11,743 bases of DNA, from contig JAAZNT010000226.1 in the NCBI GenBank assembly GCA_012798145.1, forward strand, positions 1 through 11,743, in the 5' to 3' direction. The notes under the pieces were generated by a model. It was not told the origin of the DNA, made no database searches, and worked only from the letters and a program-made list of their open reading frames with translations. Numbering within the stretch: position 1 is the first letter of the stretch; every line of letters starts with the position of its first letter. The position numbers and the translations under genes are program-made. Of this stretch, positions 1 through 5,876 are shown in pieces. This DNA is from Thermoanaerobaculaceae bacterium. GTDB taxonomy: Bacteria > Acidobacteriota > UBA4820.

Positions 1-10
1 ATAATCTTGC

Positions 11-87
11 TGCGGGGTGGAGCAGTCCGGTAGCTCACTGGGCTCATAACCCAGAGGTCGTAGGTTCAAATCCTACCCCCGCCACCA
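11..87 (+). tRNA. Initiator tRNA-fMet (anticodon CAT)
   Basis: The 77-nt cloverleaf folds cleanly: acceptor arm 11-17 with 77-83, D arm with GAGC/GCTC, anticodon stem 38-42 with 50-54, anticodon CAT at 45-47, T arm GTAGG/CCTAC, discriminator A84 and an encoded CCA at 85-87. Two marks identify it as the initiator rather than an elongator Met tRNA. The first acceptor position is mismatched (T11 against C83), as in the C1-A72 mismatch of the E. coli initiator. The anticodon stem also carries three consecutive G-C pairs next to the loop (GGG 40-42, CCC 50-52). It would carry formyl-methionine to the ribosomal P site. Only 10 nt upstream are visible, so no promoter can be judged. Confidence 0.97.
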
Positions 88-92
88 AAAAT

Positions 93-114
93 GCCCGCGA
101 AAGCGGGCTTTTTT
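93..114 (+). terminator. Bidirectional intrinsic terminator between tRNA-fMet and ftsX
   Basis: A perfect 6-bp G+C-rich stem (GCCCGC 93-98, GCGGGC 103-108) closes a GAAA tetraloop and is followed on the + strand by six T (109-114), ending the tRNA transcript. Read on the minus strand, the same hairpin is followed by A and then five T (complement of 87-91), so it can also end the convergent tkt-ftsEX operon. The ftsX stop codon (113-115) lies inside the + strand T-run, only 4 nt from the stem. Confidence 0.9.
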
Positions 115-1024
115 ATTTGAAATGCCCATATTTCCAATCGTGAATCGAGCCCAAAGAAAGAAATCCGCCCGCTCCGCCCATTGCTGACCCCACAAGGAGA
201 AGGATCATTTGGTCTGACAGAGAGAGAAAATTCTTTGAAAGAATGTTCAAAATAACAGTGTCAGCGATGAAATGTTTGAGCATAATGTGGACAAAAAGAA
301 GAAAAACTATTGAAATGACGCTCGAAAGAAATCCCACAATAGTACCGCTTGTTACAAAAGGTCCTCTTATTGCTGACGAAGTCGCCCCAAGAGAATAGAG
401 AATTGCGATCTCCTCTTTTCGGGAAAGGGCTATTATTCTTGTTATAGCAGTTACCGTGAAAAGGGATGAAATTCCTAAAGCAACAAAGAGAAGCCATCCC
501 AAAAATGCCAAAAATTTTGAATAAGTTTTAAGTTTTTCGAGCCACTGCCAGTCAAGAACCACCTCGTCAATTTCCCCCCGCATTTTTGCTTCCTCTACGA
601 AACTTTTTATTCTTTCCTGAGAGAACGGCTTCTTGATTTTTACCGCTATTGAATATGGAAGTGGATTCTCGTTTTCTCTGAACGGAACCGATTTGATGGA
701 GGGAGAAATTTTTTCAAGAAGTTGAAGCGCTTCATCGGGAGTTATAAGTTTTGTCTCTTCAACAAAATCCTGTTTTTTAAGAAAATTTATTGTTTTTTCA
801 ATATCTTTGGGGGTGATTCCTTCTTTTAGAATCACCCTTGCTTCAAGGGATTTTTCCCAAAGTTCAAGAACAGAATTAATGTTGAAAGTCACATATCTTG
901 AAAATCCCAAAACGAAAAGTGAAAGGGAAACGATGAAAATGGCGAAAAGATGAAGCGTCTTATGGCGAATAATTCCGATAGCGCCCTCTTTCAGAAAATA
1001 AAGGAGAAGTCTAAAGTAGTTCAT
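113..1024 (-). CDS. ftsX: Cell division ABC transporter permease FtsX
   Basis: A 303-residue inner-membrane protein that partners FtsE. In characterised bacteria FtsEX couples ATP hydrolysis in the cytoplasm to activation of peptidoglycan hydrolases at the septum, usually through a periplasmic EnvC- or PcsB-type partner, and does not act as a real transporter. The topology matches the family: a short cytoplasmic N-terminus, TM1 about residues 24-42, an extracytoplasmic domain about 45-165, then TM2 171-193, TM3 225-249 and TM4 272-294. The cytoplasmic loop after TM2 (RKEEIAILYSLGAT, from residue 202) is the conserved segment expected to contact FtsE. The ATG (1022-1024) shares its A with the last base of the ftsE stop (TAATG), so the two are probably translationally coupled. 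It is the last gene of the operon. No hydrolase partner gene is visible here. Confidence 0.93.
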   Translation of the reverse strand: MNYFRLLLYFLKEGAIGIIRHKTLHLFAIFIVSLSLFVLGFSRYVTFNINSVLELWEKSLEARVILKEGITPKDIEKTINFLKKQDFVEETKLITPDEALQLLEKISPSIKSVPFRENENPLPYSIAVKIKKPFSQERIKSFVEEAKMRGEIDEVVLDWQWLEKLKTYSKFLAFLGWLLFVALGISSLFTVTAITRIIALSRKEEIAILYSLGATSSAIRGPFVTSGTIVGFLSSVISIVFLLFVHIMLKHFIADTVILNILSKNFLSLSDQMILLLVGSAMGGAGGFLSLGSIHDWKYGHFK

Positions 1025-1686
1025 TATTCACCTGAATCAATAAGTTTTCCCTTCGCCAGAACGATAACTCTTCCGCTGAATGCGGTTATCAAACTTTTAT
1101 CGTGGGTCGCAACAACAACAGTTGTTCCCGTAGCGTTTATCTCTTGAAAAATTCTCATAATTTCGTGGGCAAGTTCAGGGTCAAGATTTCCCGTCGGCTC
1201 ATCAGCAAGAAGAAGGTGCGGTTTTGAAATTAGCGCTCTTGCTATCGCCACTCTCTGCTGTTCGCCTCCAGATAATTCTTCCGGGAACGCCTCCATTCTG
1301 CTTTGCAGACCTACGAGGCGAAGGGTGTCAAAAGCCCTTTTTCTCATTTCGCTTTGAGAATAGCCCTGAAGAGTTAAAAGAATTGTGATGTTTTCAAAAA
1401 CAGTTCTTGTTGGAATTAATCTGAAATCCTGAAAAACAGTCGCTATTTTTCTTCTAAAGTATGGAAACTCTGAATGAGTGATAGTTTGAAGGTTCCTTCC
1501 CGTGACGAGAACCTGACCCGAAGTGGGCGTTTCTTCGCCCAAAGCAAGTTTTAGAAATGTGCTTTTTCCCGCTCCCGAAGGTCCGGTGAGGAAGCAAAAT
1601 TCTCTCGGGTGAATCGTTATAGTTATGTCTTGAAGCGCATAGTTTTTTGACTTGTAAATTTTAGTGACATGATAAAAGCGTATCAT
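1024..1686 (-). CDS. ftsE: Cell division ATP-binding protein FtsE
   Basis: A 220-residue ABC ATPase of normal FtsE length with every nucleotide-binding motif intact: Walker A GPSGAGKST (35-43), Q-loop Q86 in VFQDF, signature LSGGEQQ (138-144), Walker B LLLADEP (158-164, with D162 and E163) and switch histidine H195 in ATHD. Identity as FtsE rather than another MacB/LolD-type ATPase rests on the FtsX gene immediately downstream and on the VFQDFRL segment typical of FtsE. It should bind the FtsX coupling loop at the cytoplasmic face and power the division complex. The start lies 17 nt after the tktC stop with a GAGGGA ribosome site close to the ATG, so it is most likely on the same mRNA as the transketolase genes. 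The end overlaps the ftsX start. Confidence 0.95.
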   Translation of the reverse strand: MIRFYHVTKIYKSKNYALQDITITIHPREFCFLTGPSGAGKSTFLKLALGEETPTSGQVLVTGRNLQTITHSEFPYFRRKIATVFQDFRLIPTRTVFENITILLTLQGYSQSEMRKRAFDTLRLVGLQSRMEAFPEELSGGEQQRVAIARALISKPHLLLADEPTGNLDPELAHEIMRIFQEINATGTTVVVATHDKSLITAFSGRVIVLAKGKLIDSGE

Positions 1687-1703
1687 TGTCCCTCGGGCTC
1701 ATC

Positions 1704-2645
1704 TCACCCTCTGCGCTTTTCAATGAAATTCTTGATTTTCTCCGTTAAAGTTTCAGAATCAAGTCCAAAAAATTTCAATAATTCATCAGGTTTTCCTGAA
1801 ATGCCAAATCTGTCTTCAACGCCAAAAATTTTCAACGGCACAGGAAACTCTTCTGAAAGAAGAGATGAGATTTGAGCGCCAAGCCCGTTGATTACAGAAT
1901 GCTCTTCAAGGGTAACCGCCATTTTGCATTTTCTTGCAGATTTGACAATTGTCTCTTTATCAAGGGGCTTTATTGAAGCGACATTTATAACTTCCGCATC
2001 AATTCCGCTTTTAGATAAATTTTCGGCGCAGTTTAGCGAATGATGAACCATAAGACCCGTTGAAAAAATCGCTATATCCTTTCCTTCTTTTAAAACTTCC
2101 GCAAAAGGAAGATGAAAAGTTGTCTCTTCTCCGTAAATAACAGGAAATTTATCTCTGCTCAATCTTACAAAAAACGGACCTTTTTCTTTTGCGATAAATT
2201 TAATAACTGCGGAGGTCTGGTGGGCGTCAGCGGGAACAATCACCCTCATATTTGGAAGAGATGTCATTAAAGCGATGTCTTCAAGCATCTGGTGAGTGGC
2301 GCCGTCTTCTCCAACGGTTATTCCTCCGTGCGTGACGACTATTTTCACATTTGTGTTTGAAATGCAGACGCTCTGCCTTATCTGGTCGTAACACCTTCCC
2401 GTCCCGAAAACCGCAAAAGTTGAAGCAAAAGGGATAAAACCGCAGAGGGAAAGCCCCGCCGCAGTTCCTATCATATCCGCTTCCGCCACGCCGCAGTCAA
2501 AAAACCTCTCCGGAAATTCTTTTGCGAAAAGGCAGGTTTTTGTTGAAGCAGAAAGGTCTGCGTCCAAAGCGACTATATTCGGATTTTCCCTTCCAAGTTC
2601 AAGAAGCGTTTTGCCGTAGTAATCCCGAGTTCCTTTTTTCTCCAT
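1704..2645 (-). CDS. Transketolase, C-terminal (pyrimidine-binding) subunit
   Basis: A 313-residue protein corresponding to the C-terminal half of full-length transketolase; many bacteria and archaea encode the enzyme as two subunits. It supplies the thiamine-diphosphate pyrimidine-binding domain, with the cofactor-activating glutamate expected at E55 in GVAEADM, the GEDGATHQ segment (112-119) typical of this domain, and the transketolase C-terminal domain after about residue 190. With the N-terminal subunit encoded just upstream it should transfer two-carbon ketol units between sugar phosphates in the non-oxidative pentose phosphate pathway in the cytoplasm. The ATG at 2643-2645 lies inside the end of the upstream gene (47-nt overlap). 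I keep this start because the MEKKGTRDYYGK beginning aligns with how the family usually starts and no good start is seen after the upstream stop. A DXS-like paralogue is less likely because the gene is split and the motifs are transketolase-like. Confidence 0.92.
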   Translation of the reverse strand: MEKKGTRDYYGKTLLELGRENPNIVALDADLSASTKTCLFAKEFPERFFDCGVAEADMIGTAAGLSLCGFIPFASTFAVFGTGRCYDQIRQSVCISNTNVKIVVTHGGITVGEDGATHQMLEDIALMTSLPNMRVIVPADAHQTSAVIKFIAKEKGPFFVRLSRDKFPVIYGEETTFHLPFAEVLKEGKDIAIFSTGLMVHHSLNCAENLSKSGIDAEVINVASIKPLDKETIVKSARKCKMAVTLEEHSVINGLGAQISSLLSEEFPVPLKIFGVEDRFGISGKPDELLKFFGLDSETLTEKIKNFIEKRRG

Positions 2646-3492
2646 TTAATTTCTCTCTGTCAATTTCTTTTATATGATTTTCAAGTTCTTTCAACCCTTT
2701 TTTAAGTTCATCGTTTGTCGGGGCTTTTCCGTGAAAATCAACATTGTTTTCCATAAACGAGACGCCTTTTCCTTTTATGGTGTCGGCGATTATGAATGTC
2801 GGCATCCCCTTTGTCTTTTTGAACGTTTCAAAGGCGTCAAGAATTTCTGAATAGTTGTGTCCGTCTATTTTCAATACATTGTATTTGAACGCCTTGATCT
2901 TTTCTTCAATCGGCTCTTCGCTTTTAATCTCCTCAACTTTTCCGTCTATCTGCAGTTTGTTCCTGTCAAGAATAACGCAAAGGTTGTCAAGTTTTCTGTG
3001 ACCCGAAGAGAGAAGCGCCTCCCAAACCTGCCCTTCCTGAAGTTCTCCGTCTCCCAAAAGGCAGTAGACTCTGCTTTGAGATTTTTTAAGTTTAAGTCCG
3101 AGGGCTATTCCGTTTGCGACAGACAAGCCCTGTCCCAGAGAGCCGGTCGTTATTTCAACCCCTTTAAGCATAATTCTTTCGGGATGTCCCTGAAGTTTAG
3201 AGCCAAGTTTTCTGAATGTTAATAAATCTTCCTTCGGGAAATACCCTTGATAAGCAAGAATTCCGTAAAGAGCTGGAGATGCGTGCCCCTTTGAAAGAAC
3301 AAAAAAATCTCTCTCTTCCCACTCCGGATTTTTAGGGTCGTGCTTTAAAACTCTTAAATAGAGACAGGTCAAGATATCAATGCAGGACATAGAGCCGCCC
3401 GGATGTCCCGAGTTTGCGGAATTAGTCATTTTCAAAATTTCTTTTCTTATTTCGTAAGCCGTTTTTTCCAAAAGTGAAATTTCATCTTGCAT
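2599..3492 (-). CDS. Transketolase, N-terminal (ThDP/Mg-binding) subunit
   Basis: A 297-residue protein equal to the N-terminal half of transketolase. Counted from the chosen start it has SGHPGGS with H30, KGHASPALY with H70, and the thiamine-diphosphate/Mg motif beginning GDGELQEGQVWEA (GDG 137-139) and ending at N168 in DRNKLQIDG. These bind the cofactor diphosphate and line the active site shared with the C-terminal subunit. The frame extends upstream to a TTG at 3511-3513, but I choose the ATG at 3490-3492 because AAGGAG (3499-3504, minus strand) lies 6 nt before it, and the extra seven residues would otherwise include that ribosome site. The 3' end runs 47 nt past the start of tktC, a long overlap that would couple translation of the two subunits. 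It is the first gene of the minus-strand operon. Confidence 0.93.
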   Translation of the reverse strand: MQDEISLLEKTAYEIRKEILKMTNSANSGHPGGSMSCIDILTCLYLRVLKHDPKNPEWEERDFFVLSKGHASPALYGILAYQGYFPKEDLLTFRKLGSKLQGHPERIMLKGVEITTGSLGQGLSVANGIALGLKLKKSQSRVYCLLGDGELQEGQVWEALLSSGHRKLDNLCVILDRNKLQIDGKVEEIKSEEPIEEKIKAFKYNVLKIDGHNYSEILDAFETFKKTKGMPTFIIADTIKGKGVSFMENNVDFHGKAPTNDELKKGLKELENHIKEIDREKLNGEKRNSGLLRQNAS

Positions 3493-3498
3493 AAAAAA

Positions 3499-3504
3499 CT
3501 CCTT
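3499..3504 (-). promoter_or_regulatory. Ribosome binding site deciding the transketolase N-subunit start
   Basis: AAGGAG on the minus strand, six T before the ATG at 3490-3492. This favours the internal ATG over the upstream TTG at 3511-3513. Confidence 0.8.
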
Positions 3505-3513
3505 AAGAGCCAA

Positions 3514-3522
3514 ATTTTACCA
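3514..3522 (-). promoter_or_regulatory. Possible extended -10 promoter of the tkt-ftsEX operon
   Basis: Read on the minus strand the sequence is TGG followed by TAAAAT, an extended -10 (TGn) element. The best -35 at a suitable distance is poor (TGGTTA, complement of 3537-3542). A start about 7 nt downstream would leave a short leader of about 15 nt that still contains the AAGGAG site. A TATAAA-like stretch further upstream (about 3589-3594) is an alternative. Confidence 0.35.
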
Positions 3523-3645
3523 GAAACAAAAATTTTTAACCATAATGTTCAGCATTGATGACATTCTTAAATCATAAATTGCCACTTTTTTATACAATTT
3601 TAAGGAAAACCTAACAGTTAATATTCAGAACTTTAATCATAGCTC

Positions 3646-3675
3646 TTGACATTCATTTTTTTTTTTTTCTAAAAT
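3646..3675 (+). promoter_or_regulatory. Sigma-70-type promoter with a 13-T run in the spacer
   Basis: A perfect -35 TTGACA (3646-3651) and a near-consensus -10 TAAAAT (3670-3675) are separated by 18 bp. The spacer is TTCA, then 13 consecutive T (3656-3668), then C. Transcription would start near 3682, giving a leader of about 26 nt before the ATG at 3708. It drives the secreted protein and, by the 12-nt spacing, probably the giant RHS gene too. The rest of the divergent gap (3523-3645) is AT-rich and shows no other convincing signal beyond the weak minus-strand elements listed. Confidence 0.75.
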
Positions 3676-3694
3676 TATTTTCTGGGATTGTTTT

Positions 3695-3702
3695 AAAGGA
3701 GG
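3695..3702 (+). promoter_or_regulatory. Strong ribosome binding site of the secreted Fn3-like protein
   Basis: AAAGGAGG ends 5 nt before the ATG at 3708, close to ideal for translation, and it fixes the start of the 718-residue protein. Confidence 0.85.
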
Positions 3703-3707
3703 TCGTC

Positions 3708-5864
3708 ATGAAAAAAACATTTACATTGTTCATTTCTATGTCCGTTTTTTTTATTTTTTCTAATTTTTCCCAATCGGCTTTGCCTCCAGAATGTTTTTAT
3801 GAAGGCTACACAGACCCGCTATCCGGAGAAAATTATATTCCAGAGTTATCTTCGCCTTATGGCTTAATTCAAACAAACGGTCAAAATTATCAAGTTGCCT
3901 TTTCAGTGACAAATATTACTCCAGATGTAGCAGGAATGCTAATAAGAGTGTCAAGGCTAAAAACTTCCGAAGGCGACCATCCTTCCGACCAAGGGAATGA
4001 TAATGGAAATCCGAGGTCAGATGAGGATAAAGTTCAATACGCTTTTTACATATTGCAGGGCCTTTCTCCACAAAGCGTCTTTCGAGGAGAATATTCAAAA
4101 GATGGAAATTATCAACTAAATGGGCAAATAAATTTGGGAGAAGACATTTCCGTTGCATTTGGTGATCTTCAAACAGATAAAGAATACAGAGTTCAGTTTA
4201 TTATTTGGTCAACATTTATGGCTGGAGGCGGCGCTTTCACTAAAATTCCGCTTTCTGAAACCCGCTTCAAAGTTGTAAAATTTGATAAAGGCGATGCAAA
4301 ATATTTATCAGTAAAAAGAAAACATAGATGGGACAATCAAAACCAAAGCCCTTTTTCTTTAATTGAGGCAAAATGGTTTTCAGATGAACAAAACCGCCCG
4401 AAGGAGGTGGTTTGCTTTTGGAAGGACAAATATGGCAACAAGGCGTCATTTACGGAAAAACCCTTAAAGGAAGATGATTTTAAAGTGGAGTATATTGAGG
4501 CGACAAAAATTGGAGCAGAAGCAGGTTCTAAAATTGGAATTCAAGATAAAGAGGAAAATATCTTAGTTTCAGCAATTGGCGGCGGAGGAATTATTGAGAA
4601 CCCTTGTCTTCCTCAATGCACAGCGCCGCCTGCTCCTGTTTTGTTAAGCGTTTCTGAACATAGAGATTTTCCTCAAGGGCTGGAGGTAAAATGGTCTTCC
4701 GTTCCAAATGCGGTATACTATGATATATTTAGGTCCTCCTCTTGCTCATTTACTTCTTATCCAATTGGAATAATGGGCAGTTCCGATTGTTGCGCCTTTG
4801 TTGACGCCTTTGCAAGACCAGGGAATACCTACGCCTACAGAATTAAAGCGGTAGCCGGCTCTCAACAAACAGGTTACTGTCCCAGCGAATTTAGCAACTG
4901 TCTTTCTGCCTATTATAGTTGTCAAACCTGCCTTCCTCTTCCATCGCCCTCCTTGCTCTATCCCCCAAACGGGGCAACAGAGCTATGCCCCAAGCCATCT
5001 TTTTCTTGGGAAAATGTTACAAATAATGAAGGGTATCTTTTTGAATTGTTCACAACGCCAAACACCACAGGAACGCCCTTTTTGTCTGTTAAACTGGCAA
5101 AAGATACGACTGCTTTTGCCATATCTTCTCAAGCGCTTCCTCCTTCGACAACCTGCTCTTGGAGAGTCAAAACAATTGGAGACGGGGATTGTCATTGCGA
5201 CTCCGATTTTTCTGCCCCTTTTGTTTTTACAACCAAAGAGCCCTGCACAATTTTGTCTCCGCCAACAATAATTCGCCCTTGCAACAATTTGCAAGTTTGT
5301 CCTAATCCGCCTTTTGAATGGAGTTATGATTCAAACGCGACAGGGGGGTATAAATTAGAGATTTACGATTCTACCGGAACAAACCTCATTATGTCAACGA
5401 TAATACCCCAACCCTCTTTGCCTGTTTCCACCGTAATTTGGCAGGATAGCGGGCTTCTGCAAGGCTCTTACACTTGGAGGGTTCAAGCCCTTGGCGACAA
5501 TTATTGCTATTACTGCAACAGTTCTTTCACACCGCTCTGTTCATTTTACATCCAAAATACAACTCTTTATACAGTAAAATTGATTGAGCCGGAAAATGGG
5601 ACATCAAATGAATACACATCCCCTCTGCTTAACTGGCTTCCAGTAAGCGAAACAACGATAGCATATTACAAAGCGAAGGTCTTTACAGGCTCTTGCGATG
5701 CCAATCTCTTTGCATTAAGTCCAAATTTAACCTCAACTGAATGGTATCCCTCCTTGCAATCCGGCACAACCTATTACTGGAAAGTTGAAGCGATTGACAC
5801 AGAAGGATGCACAATCGCTGTATCAGGATGTTGGAGTTTTCAAACAGGTGCAACCTGTAACTAA
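3708..5864 (+). CDS. Exported Cys-rich protein with Fn3/Ig-like repeats
   Basis: A 718-residue protein of no recognised family overall. It begins with a Sec signal peptide: lysines at 2-3, a hydrophobic core to about residue 18, and likely cleavage after SQSA near residue 24. Residues 25-300 form a region I cannot assign, with a Gly-rich end (GGGG at 291-294). An Fn3-like domain follows at about 306-403, then three related Ig/Fn3-like repeats at about 412-510, 516-615 and 622-715. It has about 25 cysteines, 23 of them from residue 300 on, which suggests disulphides and an extracytoplasmic life. No C-terminal membrane helix, LPXTG or other anchor is seen, so it is either freely secreted or held by a partner. 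The RHS gene starts 12 nt downstream, so the two are very likely co-expressed; an adhesin or accessory factor for that protein is my inference. No catalytic motif is visible. Confidence 0.85.
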   Translation: MKKTFTLFISMSVFFIFSNFSQSALPPECFYEGYTDPLSGENYIPELSSPYGLIQTNGQNYQVAFSVTNITPDVAGMLIRVSRLKTSEGDHPSDQGNDNGNPRSDEDKVQYAFYILQGLSPQSVFRGEYSKDGNYQLNGQINLGEDISVAFGDLQTDKEYRVQFIIWSTFMAGGGAFTKIPLSETRFKVVKFDKGDAKYLSVKRKHRWDNQNQSPFSLIEAKWFSDEQNRPKEVVCFWKDKYGNKASFTEKPLKEDDFKVEYIEATKIGAEAGSKIGIQDKEENILVSAIGGGGIIENPCLPQCTAPPAPVLLSVSEHRDFPQGLEVKWSSVPNAVYYDIFRSSSCSFTSYPIGIMGSSDCCAFVDAFARPGNTYAYRIKAVAGSQQTGYCPSEFSNCLSAYYSCQTCLPLPSPSLLYPPNGATELCPKPSFSWENVTNNEGYLFELFTTPNTTGTPFLSVKLAKDTTAFAISSQALPPSTTCSWRVKTIGDGDCHCDSDFSAPFVFTTKEPCTILSPPTIIRPCNNLQVCPNPPFEWSYDSNATGGYKLEIYDSTGTNLIMSTIIPQPSLPVSTVIWQDSGLLQGSYTWRVQALGDNYCYYCNSSFTPLCSFYIQNTTLYTVKLIEPENGTSNEYTSPLLNWLPVSETTIAYYKAKVFTGSCDANLFALSPNLTSTEWYPSLQSGTTYYWKVEAIDTEGCTIAVSGCWSFQTGATCN
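4941..5852 (+). repeat. Three tandem Ig/Fn3-like protein repeats
   Basis: Each unit of about 100 residues starts with a P-x-N-G-like turn, has an F-x-W strand (SFSW, FEW, LNW) and ends with a W-[RK]-V strand followed by a Cys-bearing tail (SWRVKTIGDGDC, TWRVQALGDNYC, YWKVEAIDTEGC). The first two share the CP[KN]P-x-F-x-W strand. The third has lost that first cysteine. The similarity is at protein level; the DNA copies have diverged, so duplication is not recent. Confidence 0.7.
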
Positions 5865-5866
5865 GT

Positions 5867-5873
5867 GGAGGAG
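5867..5873 (+). promoter_or_regulatory. Ribosome binding site of the giant RHS gene
   Basis: GGAGGAG sits in the 12-nt gap between the stop of the secreted protein (5862-5864) and the ATG at 5877. It supports that ATG as the true start and coupling of the two genes on one transcript. Confidence 0.85.
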
Positions 5874-5876
5874 AAA

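Noticed and set aside
2857..3222. 121-codon + strand frame opposite the transketolase N-subunit
   Set aside because: Antisense to a strongly conserved coding region with intact motifs; no independent evidence.
3493..3513. Seven-residue N-terminal extension of the transketolase N-subunit from a TTG
   Set aside because: The good ribosome site lies downstream of the TTG and directly before the ATG at 3490-3492.
3544..3565. Imperfect inverted repeat (AATGT ... ACATT) in the divergent intergenic region, a possible operator
   Set aside because: Only five outer base pairs match and the centre does not pair; too weak in AT-rich DNA to call a binding site.
3652..3669. T13 run as the tail of an intrinsic terminator
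   Set aside because: No GC-rich hairpin precedes it on the + strand and no + strand gene ends upstream; it fits the promoter spacer better.
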